The notes under the pieces: generated by a model
Databases searched by the model: none
Told to the model about the DNA's origin: nothing
Seen by the model: only the letters and a program-made list of their open reading frames with translations
Part shown: piece after piece, positions 16,118 to 24,032 of the stretch
Position numbering within the stretch: position 1 is the first letter of the stretch
Layout: the number at the start of each line of letters is the position of its first letter
DNA from: an uncultured Clostridia bacterium
GTDB lineage: Bacteria > Bacillota > Clostridia > Lachnospirales > CAG-274
Direction of reading: 5' to 3'
Assembly: GCA_947630725.1 (NCBI GenBank)
Contig: CANRIS010000024.1
Location: 1-37,172, forward strand
DNA: 37,172 bases
Position numbers and translations under genes: made by a program

Positions 16118-17398
16118 ATGGCTGCAGGAGGAACATTTGTAACTGAAAACAAGGTGCTGCCGGGAGCATATATAAACTTTGTTTCAAAGGCGAGAGCCTT
16201 GGGCAGCATAGGAGAAAGGGGCGTTGTGGCCTTTTGCTATGATACGGGCTGGGGCAGCGGCGAGCTTGTTTCGGTTTCGGCGTCCGAATTTCAGACAGAC
16301 AGTCTGAGGATATTAGGATACAGCTATACCGATGAAAAAATGCTGCCCCTGAGAGAGCTTTTTATAGGAGCCGAAAAGGTGCTTCTCTATACGGGTCAGG
16401 CAGGAAAGGCCGCATCGGTCACAGAAAAGGAGATGACCGTCACAGCCGCCAAAGCAGGCACGAGAGGAAACAGCCTTTCGATAAGCGTTGAGTCCGATGC
16501 AGACAGCGAAGGAGCGTATGTTATAAAGACATATATGGACGGCACTCTTGCTGACAGCCGTACGGCGGCATCTGCCGAGGAGTTCGGCGACAACGGCTTT
16601 ATAAAAATCGAAGGTACATTAAGCGAAACAGCAGGCGTATCTCTTTCGGGAGGCTCCGACACGGCATTTACGGGCGCCACATATTCCGAATTTTTAAAGC
16701 TCATCGAAGAAGAGAGCTTTACGGTGGTTTTGTATGACGGTGACGAAAACGAGACAAAGGGGCTTTTTGCGGCGTTTACAAAACGTCTCAGAGACGAAGA
16801 GGGCTATAAGATAACCTGCGTTCTTCACGACAAGGCTGCCGACTATGAGGGAGTAATAAACCTGACCTCGCCGAAGGAGCTTATATACTTTACGGCAGGA
16901 GCAACTGCAGGCGCAGAGATAAACGAGAGCCTTACAAATATGGCGTATACAGGCGAATACAATGTAAACGTAAACAGCACAAAGGCGCGTCTCAGAGCGG
17001 CTGCGGCAGGAGGGGAATTTGTTTTCTACAATGATTTCGGAACGGTAAGGGTTCTCAGGGATATAAATTCTCTTGTCAGCATATCCGCCGACAAAAACAG
17101 CGATTTTCAGAACAATCAGGTCATAAGGGTTCTTGACTCTATAGGAAATGACGTTGCGGTCATATTCAACTCATATTATCTGGGAAAGGTTCAGAATGAC
17201 GAGCTTGGCAGAGACATATTCAGAAGCGAGATCATTGAATATTGCGGCAAGCTGCGCAGCATGAGAGCGATAGAGAATTTTTCTTCCGATGATATTACGG
17301 TGGCAAAGGGCAAGGAAAAGGGCGACGTTATTGTGAGCTTTCTTGTGGAGCCTGTCGCAGCTATGGAAAAGCTCTATATGACCTGCATAGTTGAATAA
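16118..17398 (+). CDS. Contractile tail sheath protein (XkdK family)
   Basis: 426 residues, AAGGAGATG before the start. The N-terminal GTFVTENKVLPGAYINFVSKARAL and the C-terminal IRVLDSIGNDVAVIFNSYYLGKVQND with the final IVSFLVEPVAAMEKLYM strand match phage tail sheaths of the XkdK type, where strand exchange links subunits. The middle (about residues 100-190) is an Ala/Ser-rich variable domain. It proves that the particle has a contractile (myovirus) tail. The gene is intact, with the tail tube gene 53 bases on. Confidence 0.92.
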   Translation: MAAGGTFVTENKVLPGAYINFVSKARALGSIGERGVVAFCYDTGWGSGELVSVSASEFQTDSLRILGYSYTDEKMLPLRELFIGAEKVLLYTGQAGKAASVTEKEMTVTAAKAGTRGNSLSISVESDADSEGAYVIKTYMDGTLADSRTAASAEEFGDNGFIKIEGTLSETAGVSLSGGSDTAFTGATYSEFLKLIEEESFTVVLYDGDENETKGLFAAFTKRLRDEEGYKITCVLHDKAADYEGVINLTSPKELIYFTAGATAGAEINESLTNMAYTGEYNVNVNSTKARLRAAAAGGEFVFYNDFGTVRVLRDINSLVSISADKNSDFQNNQVIRVLDSIGNDVAVIFNSYYLGKVQNDELGRDIFRSEIIEYCGKLRSMRAIENFSSDDITVAKGKEKGDVIVSFLVEPVAAMEKLYMTCIVE

Positions 17399-17451
17399 CA
17401 AAAGCTCTTTTTTGACACAGATCATTTAAAAATTCCGGGAGGTAGATACGA

Positions 17452-17925
17452 ATGACATATAATCAGACATTAAAGGCGTGGGACGCCATCAACGGCGCTA
17501 TGGGCTGCGTATATGCCAAGGTAGACGGCTCTGTTGAAGAAATGTTTTATGTCAGAGACATAGAGGCGGTCATCACAAAAAAGAAGTCCGAGATAAAGGT
17601 GCTGGGTTATCCCGGGCTTAAAACAAAGGCGACAGGCTGGACGGGCAGTGGCACTATGAATATGTATTATTGCACGTCATATTTTCGTGAAATGATGCTT
17701 AAGTATGCAAATACGGGCGTTGATACATATTTTGATCTCTATATAGAGAATGACGACCCCTCGTCCGAAATAGGAAGTCAGAGAATATGGCTCAAAAAGG
17801 TCAACATAAACACCGTCAGCATAGGCAAGCTCAACACAAACACAACAGAGCTTTCGGAGACCATAGAGTTTACGTTTGACGGCGTTGAGATACTCGAGGC
17901 CTTTGATCCTGTTACGGGAGAATAA
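17452..17925 (+). CDS. Tail tube protein (XkdM family)
   Basis: 157 residues, GGGAGG about 12 bases before the ATG. The beta-rich protein has LKAWDAINGAMGCVYAKVDG and IEAVITKKKSEIKVLGYPGLK at the start, then WTGSGTMNMYYCTSYFREMM, as in XkdM, the inner tube of contractile tails. Length is normal for the family. A strong stem-loop with a short T run follows the stop and probably reduces read-through into the chaperone and baseplate genes. Confidence 0.92.
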   Translation: MTYNQTLKAWDAINGAMGCVYAKVDGSVEEMFYVRDIEAVITKKKSEIKVLGYPGLKTKATGWTGSGTMNMYYCTSYFREMMLKYANTGVDTYFDLYIENDDPSSEIGSQRIWLKKVNINTVSIGKLNTNTTELSETIEFTFDGVEILEAFDPVTGE

Positions 17926-17970
17926 TACTTTATTTTTGTACGCAAAAAAATATTTGCGGCTTAAGCCAAA

Positions 17971-18020
17971 AGCCTGCGGCTGTGACAGACAAAAAAGCTG
18001 TTTTGGCCGCAGGCTGTTTT
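17971..18020 (+). terminator. Stem-loop attenuator between tail tube and chaperone genes
   Basis: AGCCTGCGGC (17971-17980) pairs perfectly with GCCGCAGGCT (18006-18015) across a 25-base loop and is followed by GTTTTTATAT. The T run is short, so partial termination is more likely than full. It falls exactly between the high-copy structural genes (capsid, sheath, tube) and the low-copy ones (chaperones, hub, baseplate), where a drop in transcription would make sense. Confidence 0.6.
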
Positions 18021-18043
18021 TATATATACAAGGAGACAAAAAT

Positions 18044-18412
18044 ATGACTTTGCAGGAGTTTCTTATCGAAAACAAAACAGACAACATAACCAGGGATACG
18101 GCGGTTTCCTCCAGAATATCCACAGAAAAAGGCGAACCCTATCTTTTCAGAATAAAGGCTCTTTCGATGGAGGAGTTTCAGAACGCCAGAAACAGGGCTG
18201 CGGCAGGAGGAAACGACATAAACAGATTCAAATATTCCATAATTATTTCGGGGTGTATAAATCCAAGCTTTAAGGACGCAGCCTCCATAGAGGCTGTTGG
18301 AGTAAAAACACCCGAAGAATATCTCAAAAAAGCCCTGCTGCCGGGAGAAATATCATATCTTGCAGGCGAGATATTGAGACTGTCGGGCTTCGGTGACGGC
18401 TATGGGGCTTAG
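18044..18412 (+). CDS. Tail assembly chaperone 1 (XkdN-like)
   Basis: 122 residues from the ATG at 18044, with AGGAGA 7 bases upstream; the long open frame before it is not coding. The segments YLFRIKALSMEEFQNAR, YSIIISGCINPSFKD and LLPGEISYLAGEILRLSGF fit XkdN-type chaperones that bind the tape measure and tube during tail assembly. The following gene encodes a second copy of the same fold and overlaps this one. No stem-loop terminator separates them. Confidence 0.82.
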   Translation: MTLQEFLIENKTDNITRDTAVSSRISTEKGEPYLFRIKALSMEEFQNARNRAAAGGNDINRFKYSIIISGCINPSFKDAASIEAVGVKTPEEYLKKALLPGEISYLAGEILRLSGFGDGYGA

Positions 18413-18866
18413 GGAATATTTTGCCGCATCCGAAATATCGGAAAAATATGTATATGTTTCGGACAGGTTCAAAGGGAAATTTCTCATAAGGGGCATAAGC
18501 GAGGCCGAAGTGAGAGCCAGAAGGACATATTCCGAAACAGAATTTATATACGCCATAATATCCTGCGGCTGCATAGAGCCCGAAATCGATCGTGAGATGG
18601 CGGAGCTTTTGCTGCCGGGAGAGGCTGTTTTTCTTTATAACGAGATAATAAAGGCAGGCGGTCTTGATGAGAGCTTCTTCTCTCTTAAGTCGCAGGTGCG
18701 GCTTATGCTTAAAAAGGGAGACGCAGACACGGTATACAGCTGCCTTGCGGCATTTGAGATGGGACTTGTTCCCTCGGAATATATGAGGCTCGGCATAAGA
18801 GAAAGAGCCTGTATAGGGGCGTTTCTGGACGAAAAAATAAATACCGGAAGAAGGCGCAGAAGATGA
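18402..18866 (+). CDS. Tail assembly chaperone 2, XkdN paralogue with extra C-terminal domain
   Basis: About 154 residues from the ATG at 18402; GGTGA is 6 bases upstream, inside the previous gene, so the two overlap by 11 bases. Residues 1-90 align with chaperone 1: FLIRGISEAEVRARR against YLFRIKALSMEEFQNAR, YAIISCGCIEPEID against YSIIISGCINPSFKD, and LLPGEAVFLYNEIIKAGGL against LLPGEISYLAGEILRLSGF. Residues 91-154 add a helical domain (VYSCLAAFEMGLVPSEY, then GIRERACIGAFLDEKI) and end in Arg-rich RRRRR. Paired short and long chaperones usually arise by -1 frameshifting; here the second is in the +1 frame with its own start, so they are separate duplicated genes. Confidence 0.75.
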   Translation: MGLREYFAASEISEKYVYVSDRFKGKFLIRGISEAEVRARRTYSETEFIYAIISCGCIEPEIDREMAELLLPGEAVFLYNEIIKAGGLDESFFSLKSQVRLMLKKGDADTVYSCLAAFEMGLVPSEYMRLGIRERACIGAFLDEKINTGRRRRR

Positions 18867-19834
18867 AAACAGAGCTTATACTTAACAGCGGCGGTTCGGT
18901 CTTCGATATAGGTAGCATATGCGGCGGAAATATACGGCTTGAATATGAAAAGTCGGGAAAGCCTTCGGTGTTGGAGTTTTCTGTCGTGGGAGGGCTTATA
19001 GAAAACGAACCCGAAATCAACGAGGGAGACAGTGTGAGCTTTCGGGCGGACGGCACGGATATGTTTTTGGGATATGTATTCACAAAGACTGTGACCAAGG
19101 ACAATGTAACGAGGATAAAGGCATACGATCAGCTCAGATACCTTAAGAACAAGGATACATACATATATTCGGGCAGGACTGCAAGCTCCCTTTTAAGGCT
19201 CATACTGGCGGATTTTAAGCTTAAGCCCGGCATAATAGAAGAAACGGGCTATGTGCTGCCCGACAGGATAGAGGCCAATCAGAGCCTTTTTGACATAATA
19301 CTCACGGCGACCGAGCTTACAAAAATGGCTACGGGAAAGGATTTTGTGCTGTATGACGACTTCGGCAGCATATGCTACAGAGATATTGACAATATGGAGC
19401 TTCCTCTGCTTGCAAAAACCGAGATGGACGGTCTGATCGACTTTAGCCTCGAAACCTCCATAGACAGGGATACATACAACAGAGTAAAGCTTTTTTTAAA
19501 CAGAGAATCCGCATTGTGCTACAGCGCAGAAAGCAGCGAAACCATAGACAGGTGGGGCGTTCTTCAGTATACAAGGATACTCACCAAAAAGGAGCAGAAT
19601 ACCGCCGCAGCTATGGGAGATGGCGCAGGCGGAATTCTTGCCCGAAAAAACAGAAAAAGCGTTCTGCTTACTTTAGAGGATATGGGCGACCCGACCGTGA
19701 GGGCAGGCAGCCGAATCTGGGTAAGTATAGACGGAGGCGAAAAAATTGCCAAGACAGCCGTTGTGACGAGGGCGGTGCATATATTTGAAAACGGACTTCA
19801 CAGAATGAAGCTGAGTCTTGATTTGGGAGGATAA
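18863..19834 (+). CDS. Baseplate hub protein (XkdQ/YqbQ, gpD-like)
   Basis: 323 residues; its ATG overlaps the TGA of chaperone 2 (ATGA). The beta-rich start, EGDSVSFRADGTDMFLGYVFTK, YDQLRYLKNKDTYIYSG, and the SLETSIDRDTYNRVKLFLN and MGDPTVRAGSRIWVSIDGG segments are typical of XkdQ/YqbQ, the gp27/gpD-like hub through which DNA passes. In PBSX this gene follows the LysM protein gene; here it lies before the putative tape measure. Confidence 0.88.
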   Translation: MKTELILNSGGSVFDIGSICGGNIRLEYEKSGKPSVLEFSVVGGLIENEPEINEGDSVSFRADGTDMFLGYVFTKTVTKDNVTRIKAYDQLRYLKNKDTYIYSGRTASSLLRLILADFKLKPGIIEETGYVLPDRIEANQSLFDIILTATELTKMATGKDFVLYDDFGSICYRDIDNMELPLLAKTEMDGLIDFSLETSIDRDTYNRVKLFLNRESALCYSAESSETIDRWGVLQYTRILTKKEQNTAAAMGDGAGGILARKNRKSVLLTLEDMGDPTVRAGSRIWVSIDGGEKIAKTAVVTRAVHIFENGLHRMKLSLDLGG

Positions 19835-19840
19835 AACAAA

Positions 19841-20110
19841 ATGAAGATGGCAGAGGCAATCAAGGAAATATGCAGAAATCAGAACGAGGCAGGCTATCCT
19901 GCCGATTTTATGATAGGAACGGTTGTTTCTCTCGAGCCTTATGAAATAAGAATAAACGAAAAGCTGACACTGACCGAAAGCTTTCTGGTATTTACCGAAA
20001 CGGCTATGGGCAACGGCTATGGCCTTGACATAGACGACAGGGTAGCCATACTTTCGGCAGGCGGCGGCCAGAGGTATCTTGTCATAGACAGGATTGCGGA
20101 GGTGGAATAA
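19841..20110 (+). CDS. DUF2577 protein (XkdR-like baseplate component)
   Basis: 89 residues, GGGAGG about 10 bases upstream. The arrangement FMIGTVVSLEPYEIRINEKLTLT followed by DIDDRVAILSAGGGQRYLVIDRI is the small OB-like DUF2577 pattern, a spike-related baseplate protein in XkdR-type clusters. It retains its usual partner order directly after the hub gene. The next gene starts immediately after its stop codon, so the two are coupled. Confidence 0.85.
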   Translation: MKMAEAIKEICRNQNEAGYPADFMIGTVVSLEPYEIRINEKLTLTESFLVFTETAMGNGYGLDIDDRVAILSAGGGQRYLVIDRIAEVE

Positions 20111-21139
20111 ATGGAGGATATGAAAAGACTTCTCGATATGTATTTTTCGGAGGATGAGCCTTATGAGACGGCTCCCCGTGAGAGCAAAAGCATATCCGAG
20201 AGTATATACAATTCTTATTTTAATGAGGATAAATACATAACCAACATATTTAACGAAACGGTAAGGGAAGGCGGAAAGGAAGGAGTCCTTTTGGGGGCTT
20301 TGGGAGCTTTGGGATCCGTAGGAGCTTCGGGGGCTGAGGGGCTTGTCCGAAGGGCTGCCTCTTGGGATACTCTCATAAGGGGTATGGATTTCAGAAAATA
20401 TTTTTTCGGCGAAAAGGGAGAGAGGGCTGCGGCGGAAAAAGAAAGAAACGATATGCCGCAGAACCCCGGCAGGCATTATGCGGGCTTAAGGGACGATGTT
20501 AAGACTGCTTATTCTTACGAAAATGATGTTTCGGGAGAAGGCTTTTCCGAAAGACCCTCACGGAACGAAAATTCCCCCGCCGCGGACAGGATATTTTCGG
20601 AAAGAGAAGAAATATATGCTGCGGCGGAAAAAAACGCAGCCGACTTGACTGCATACGACAAAAACGGGCTTTCGGAGCAATACGGAGGATACGGAAAAAC
20701 ACCTTCGGATGCCGAGACTATGCTTTATACGGGTACGGGCGATAAATACTATACGGGTGACTTTTATAACAATAATTTGCCCGACACGGCAGCATATACA
20801 CCAAGCGCTGCCGATACCGACAGATATTTTTCTGAAAGCGCCGCAGCGGAGGAAAAACCGCCGAACCCTGCTTTTGCGTATGAATATGAGCGTGAAAAAC
20901 CGTCCGATATATTTTATGACGGAATGCAGGATCTATCTGACGGCTTTTCGGACATTCTTAACAATTATTTCGGCGATGAGGACAGCAGGAGCTACAGCAT
21001 AACAAACAATATAAGCCCTACCGTAAACCTGTATTCAAGCGGCGGAGGGGCTGAGGCGGACATTGACGCAATCGCCGAAAGGATAGGCGATATGCTGGCA
21101 GAGGCCGCCTCTGTTGGAGCAGGAGGAATCTATGGATAA
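20111..21139 (+). CDS. Putative very short tape measure protein
   Basis: 342 residues starting directly after the previous stop. Residues 1-60 are acidic. A Gly/Ala-rich hydrophobic stretch follows at about 56-75 (GVLLGALGALGSVGASGAEG), then a long polar, low-complexity, Glu/Tyr/Ala-rich middle. The C terminus has SITNNISPTVNLYSSGGGAE and ADIDAIAERIGDMLAEAAS, which resembles the C-terminal end of many phage tape measures. No other gene in the locus is a candidate. XkdO of PBSX is roughly four times longer, so the tail would be very short. It lies after the hub and XkdR genes rather than straight after the chaperones. It could instead be a structural protein with only a borrowed tape-measure end. 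Confidence 0.5.
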   Translation: MEDMKRLLDMYFSEDEPYETAPRESKSISESIYNSYFNEDKYITNIFNETVREGGKEGVLLGALGALGSVGASGAEGLVRRAASWDTLIRGMDFRKYFFGEKGERAAAEKERNDMPQNPGRHYAGLRDDVKTAYSYENDVSGEGFSERPSRNENSPAADRIFSEREEIYAAAEKNAADLTAYDKNGLSEQYGGYGKTPSDAETMLYTGTGDKYYTGDFYNNNLPDTAAYTPSAADTDRYFSESAAAEEKPPNPAFAYEYEREKPSDIFYDGMQDLSDGFSDILNNYFGDEDSRSYSITNNISPTVNLYSSGGGAEADIDAIAERIGDMLAEAASVGAGGIYG

Positions 21140-21153
21140 AGGGGGCTTTGGTC

Positions 21154-21810
21154 TTGTACAGATTTATAATCGACTATGAACACAGACAGACCGTGGCGGA
21201 GCTGCCGCTGCCTCCCGAGGTAATGACAACGAGACTTTGCGGAAAAAACACGACTGTCGATCTTGTAAACTCGGGAGAAATAAGCGTTCTGAAGGATATA
21301 GGCCTCAGAAATATAAGCTTCAGGGTGCTGCTTCCGAAGGACGAAAACGTAGGCATTTCTGCGGCGGAATTTCACGAGCCTTTATTTTTTCTTTCCCTTT
21401 TCAGAAACATTATGGCTGACAAAAGACCCTTCAGACTTATTATACTGAGGGAGCTGCCCGAGGGGAGGAGCATATTCAACGGCGACATTATGCTCAGCAT
21501 AGAAAGCTATACCGTTGTCGAAAACGGAGGAGAGGAGGGCGATTTTTATGTCGATCTCAATCTTAAGGAGTTCAGGACTCTTTCGCTGACTGTTGCGGAG
21601 ACTGCTGCCTCCGAAAGTGCCCCCGCAGGGAACGCCGTGAGAGAAGTAAGGGACAGCCCAAAGACATACAGCGTTGTTTCGGGCGACTGTCTCTATGATA
21701 TTGCCAAAAAGCAGCTTGGAGACGGGGAGCTTTACAGACAGATAGCCGAAAAAAACGGCATAGACTATCCCTATACGATATATCCGGGGCAGATACTGAA
21801 GCTTGGCTGA
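21154..21810 (+). CDS. LysM-domain baseplate/tail protein (XkdP-like)
   Basis: About 218 residues from the TTG at 21154, for which AAGGGGG stands 8 bases upstream; the TTG at 21148 is too close to that site. Residues 1-150 form the beta-rich XkdP N-terminal domain (YRFIIDYEHRQTVAELPLPPE, LPKDENVGISAAEFHEPL). Residues 165-218 are a LysM domain (TYSVVSGDCLYDIAKKQLGD and YPYTIYPGQILKLG). XkdP/gp53-like proteins bolt the baseplate to the tube. LysM here probably binds protein or peptidoglycan at the tail tip. In PBSX it precedes the hub gene. Confidence 0.85.
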   Translation: MYRFIIDYEHRQTVAELPLPPEVMTTRLCGKNTTVDLVNSGEISVLKDIGLRNISFRVLLPKDENVGISAAEFHEPLFFLSLFRNIMADKRPFRLIILRELPEGRSIFNGDIMLSIESYTVVENGGEEGDFYVDLNLKEFRTLSLTVAETAASESAPAGNAVREVRDSPKTYSVVSGDCLYDIAKKQLGDGELYRQIAEKNGIDYPYTIYPGQILKLG

Positions 21811-21885
21811 AGAATTTTTCGGGTGCGGACAAAGCCTGCGGTTTCGGCGGCTTGTACGGGAAACATTTTATAAGGACGTGATAAT

Positions 21886-22272
21886 ATGATACCCATAAAC
21901 GGAAATATACTGCCTGCAAAGCCTTTGTCCTCCCACACCTACGGGCTTGGAGAGGAAAACGTAAGAGGTTATGTGGACGGAAAAGAGGCCATAGAACAGG
22001 CCATATACAAAATTCTTATGACAGAGAGGTATGAATATGCCATATACAGCTTCAACTACGGTGTGGAGCTTAATAAGGTAATAGGCAGAGGAAAGGCCGA
22101 GGCAAAGGCTATGCTGCCGAGGATCATAGGCGATGCCCTGTGCGCCGATGTCAGAATTTCTGAGGTGAAGGACTTTGAATTTTATGATGTGGACAAAACG
22201 AGCATAAGGGCGGTGTTCAATGCGGTGACTTCCGCAGGAGAAATTCTTGGAGAGGTGGTAATTAATGTTTGA
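21886..22272 (+). CDS. Baseplate wedge protein (DUF2634, gp25/XkdS-like)
   Basis: 128 residues; AAGGACGTG precedes the ATG. The motif run GKEAIEQAIYKILMTERYEYAIYSFNYGVEL is the gp25-like/DUF2634 core, with AEAKAMLPRIIGDALCADVRI following. Such proteins join the wedges to the tail tube and start sheath assembly. The stop overlaps the start of the baseplate J gene by 8 bases. Order XkdS-XkdT-XkdU is preserved. Confidence 0.9.
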   Translation: MIPINGNILPAKPLSSHTYGLGEENVRGYVDGKEAIEQAIYKILMTERYEYAIYSFNYGVELNKVIGRGKAEAKAMLPRIIGDALCADVRISEVKDFEFYDVDKTSIRAVFNAVTSAGEILGEVVINV

Positions 22273-23344
22273 GGACAGAACCTTTGACAACATACTGAAA
22301 ACTATGCTTGACAGCGTAGACACGGGCTTTGACAAAAGAGAGGGGAGCATCATATATGACGCTCTCGCTCCTGCGGCTCTGGAGCTTGCAAAGCTCTACA
22401 GAGATCTTGACGATATGCTGAATCAGACCTTTGCGGATACGGCGGACAGGGAGTATCTCATAAGGAGGGCTGCCGAAAGAAGGCTTGTCCCCTATGAAGC
22501 CACTCACGCTGTCGTCAAAGGCGTATTCAATATTGATGTGGGCAGGGGCGCAAGATTCAGCCTTGACAAGGTGAATTTCAGAACGATCAGGCTTGAAGGC
22601 AGACAGGACAATACCGATTTTTATATATATACCCTTGAATGCGAGGAAGCGGGCCCTGACGGAAACATAACGGGCAGCCTTATACCCATTGACAATATCT
22701 CCGACCTTACATATGCAAAGGTTATCGAAATAATAAGCTATGGAGCTGCCGAGGAAGACACCGAAAGGTTCAGAAAAAGATATTTCGACAGCATAAACAA
22801 CATAGCCTTCGGAGGCAACATAGCCGAATACAGACAGTGGGTATCGGCTATGGAGGGCGTAGGCGGCGTAAAGGTATACCGAGCCGATGAATGGCAGGGA
22901 CCCGGCACAGTCAAGATAGTCATAACCACTCCCGAAAATACGCCGCCATCGGAGGAGCTTTTGAAGAGAATAAAGGAGGAGCTTGACCCGTCCGATCTCG
23001 AAGGAGAGGGGCTTGGGCTTGCTCCCATAGGGCATATCGTCACCGTTCAGGGGGCAAAAAGCACCGAAATAAATATTTCTCTTGTCATAAAAACCGACAA
23101 AACAAACGAAAGCCTCAGCGAGGATTTAAGGCAGGCCTTTTGCGAATATATTGACGGTCTGAACATAAGGTGGGAGCTTGAAGAAACCATAACTCTCTAT
23201 ATATCCCATATAATTGCGGCTGCCATAAGCGTAAAGGGAGTGGAGGACGTTTCGGAGGTAAGCATAAACGGCAGTCCCGAAAATCTGGAGCTTGACAGAG
23301 AGAGCATAGCCGTTCTGGGAGAGCTGAGCTTTGAGGAGGTGTAA
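22265..23344 (+). CDS. Baseplate J protein (XkdT family)
   Basis: 359 residues. GGAGAGG precedes the ATG inside the previous gene. Features of the family are KREGSIIYDALAPAALELAK with DREYLIRRAAERRLVPYEAT near the N terminus, the conserved SINNIAFGGNIAEYRQWVSAM, and GVGGVKVYRADEWQGPGTVK, as in XkdT/gpJ. It forms the baseplate wedge arms that hold tail fibres. No fibre gene follows XkdU in this window, so what these arms carry is unknown. Confidence 0.92.
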   Translation: MFEDRTFDNILKTMLDSVDTGFDKREGSIIYDALAPAALELAKLYRDLDDMLNQTFADTADREYLIRRAAERRLVPYEATHAVVKGVFNIDVGRGARFSLDKVNFRTIRLEGRQDNTDFYIYTLECEEAGPDGNITGSLIPIDNISDLTYAKVIEIISYGAAEEDTERFRKRYFDSINNIAFGGNIAEYRQWVSAMEGVGGVKVYRADEWQGPGTVKIVITTPENTPPSEELLKRIKEELDPSDLEGEGLGLAPIGHIVTVQGAKSTEINISLVIKTDKTNESLSEDLRQAFCEYIDGLNIRWELEETITLYISHIIAAAISVKGVEDVSEVSINGSPENLELDRESIAVLGELSFEEV

Positions 23345-23347
23345 GGC

Positions 23348-23890
23348 GTGAGGACAAATAAAAGGCTTTTGGAGCAGCTCCCCTTTTATGACGGAAGAAC
23401 AGGCGAATTTAAAGAAATATGCAGGGCGGAACAGATTTTTTTTGACAGCATATGGCAAAACAATGACGACATTCTGAGGGAGACCTTTGTAGAAAGCGCA
23501 GAGGATATGGGGCTTCTGAGAATGGAGGATATGTTGGGGCTTATTTCAAAGGGCATAAGCACAAGGGACAGAAGGGCGAACATTATTTTCAAGCTTATGG
23601 GAGACACTCCGTACACCATGAGTACCCTTTTCAAAAGGCTCAAAACACTGTGCAGAGGATTTTTTTCGCTTGAATACGGAGAGGAGCCCTATACTCTCAA
23701 AATAAAGGTAGGCGTGGGAAGTATCGAGCAGTTTGAGGTTATAAAAAAGCTGCTGCTAAGAATCCTCCCCGCGAATATATCCGTGGATATAAGTATAAGA
23801 TACAACTCCCACGGAGAGATCGGAAGATTCAGACATTGTGAGCTTGCGACAATGAGCCACTACAAAATAAGAATAACCAATTTTTCATAA
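23348..23890 (+). CDS. DUF2313 baseplate protein (XkdU/YmfQ-like)
   Basis: 180 residues starting at a GTG with GGAGGTG upstream, 3 bases after the J gene stop. IFFDSIWQNNDDILRETFVESA, EDMLGLISKGISTRDRRANIIFKL and the final ANISVDISIRYNSHGE region match YmfQ/XkdU wedge proteins. It is the last recognisable tail gene. PBSX-like clusters continue with fibre, holin and amidase genes; here the sequence moves to a non-coding 140 bases and a DUF6809-like gene. Confidence 0.85.
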   Translation: MRTNKRLLEQLPFYDGRTGEFKEICRAEQIFFDSIWQNNDDILRETFVESAEDMGLLRMEDMLGLISKGISTRDRRANIIFKLMGDTPYTMSTLFKRLKTLCRGFFSLEYGEEPYTLKIKVGVGSIEQFEVIKKLLLRILPANISVDISIRYNSHGEIGRFRHCELATMSHYKIRITNFS

Positions 23891-23989
23891 GCAACACGAC
23901 AAATTCAGTCAAAAAAGTTACAAAATAATACTGATAGATTGTGGAATAAAGAAATTATTTGTGAGATAATAACAAAAGAGGAAAATTCG

Positions 23990-24005
23990 TGAACAATATT
24001 GTTCA
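23990..24005. promoter_or_regulatory. Perfect 16-base palindrome before the DUF6809-like gene
   Basis: TGAACAATATTGTTCA is fully two-fold symmetric and lies 28 bases before the start codon at 24033, after the end of the tail genes. It could be an operator. It resembles but does not match the Gram-positive LexA box, which has GAAC-N4-GTTC, whereas this has six bases between the arms. Confidence 0.4.
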
Positions 24006-24032
24006 AAAATAACAGCAAAGGAGGAATGAATA

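Noticed and set aside
18390-18415. Programmed -1 frameshift joining the two chaperones
   Set aside because: The second gene is in the +1 frame relative to the first, has its own start and ribosome-binding site, and I see no slippery heptamer.
23990-24005. LexA (SOS) box controlling the phage-like locus
   Set aside because: The half-sites are GAAC and GTTC but with six bases between them rather than four.
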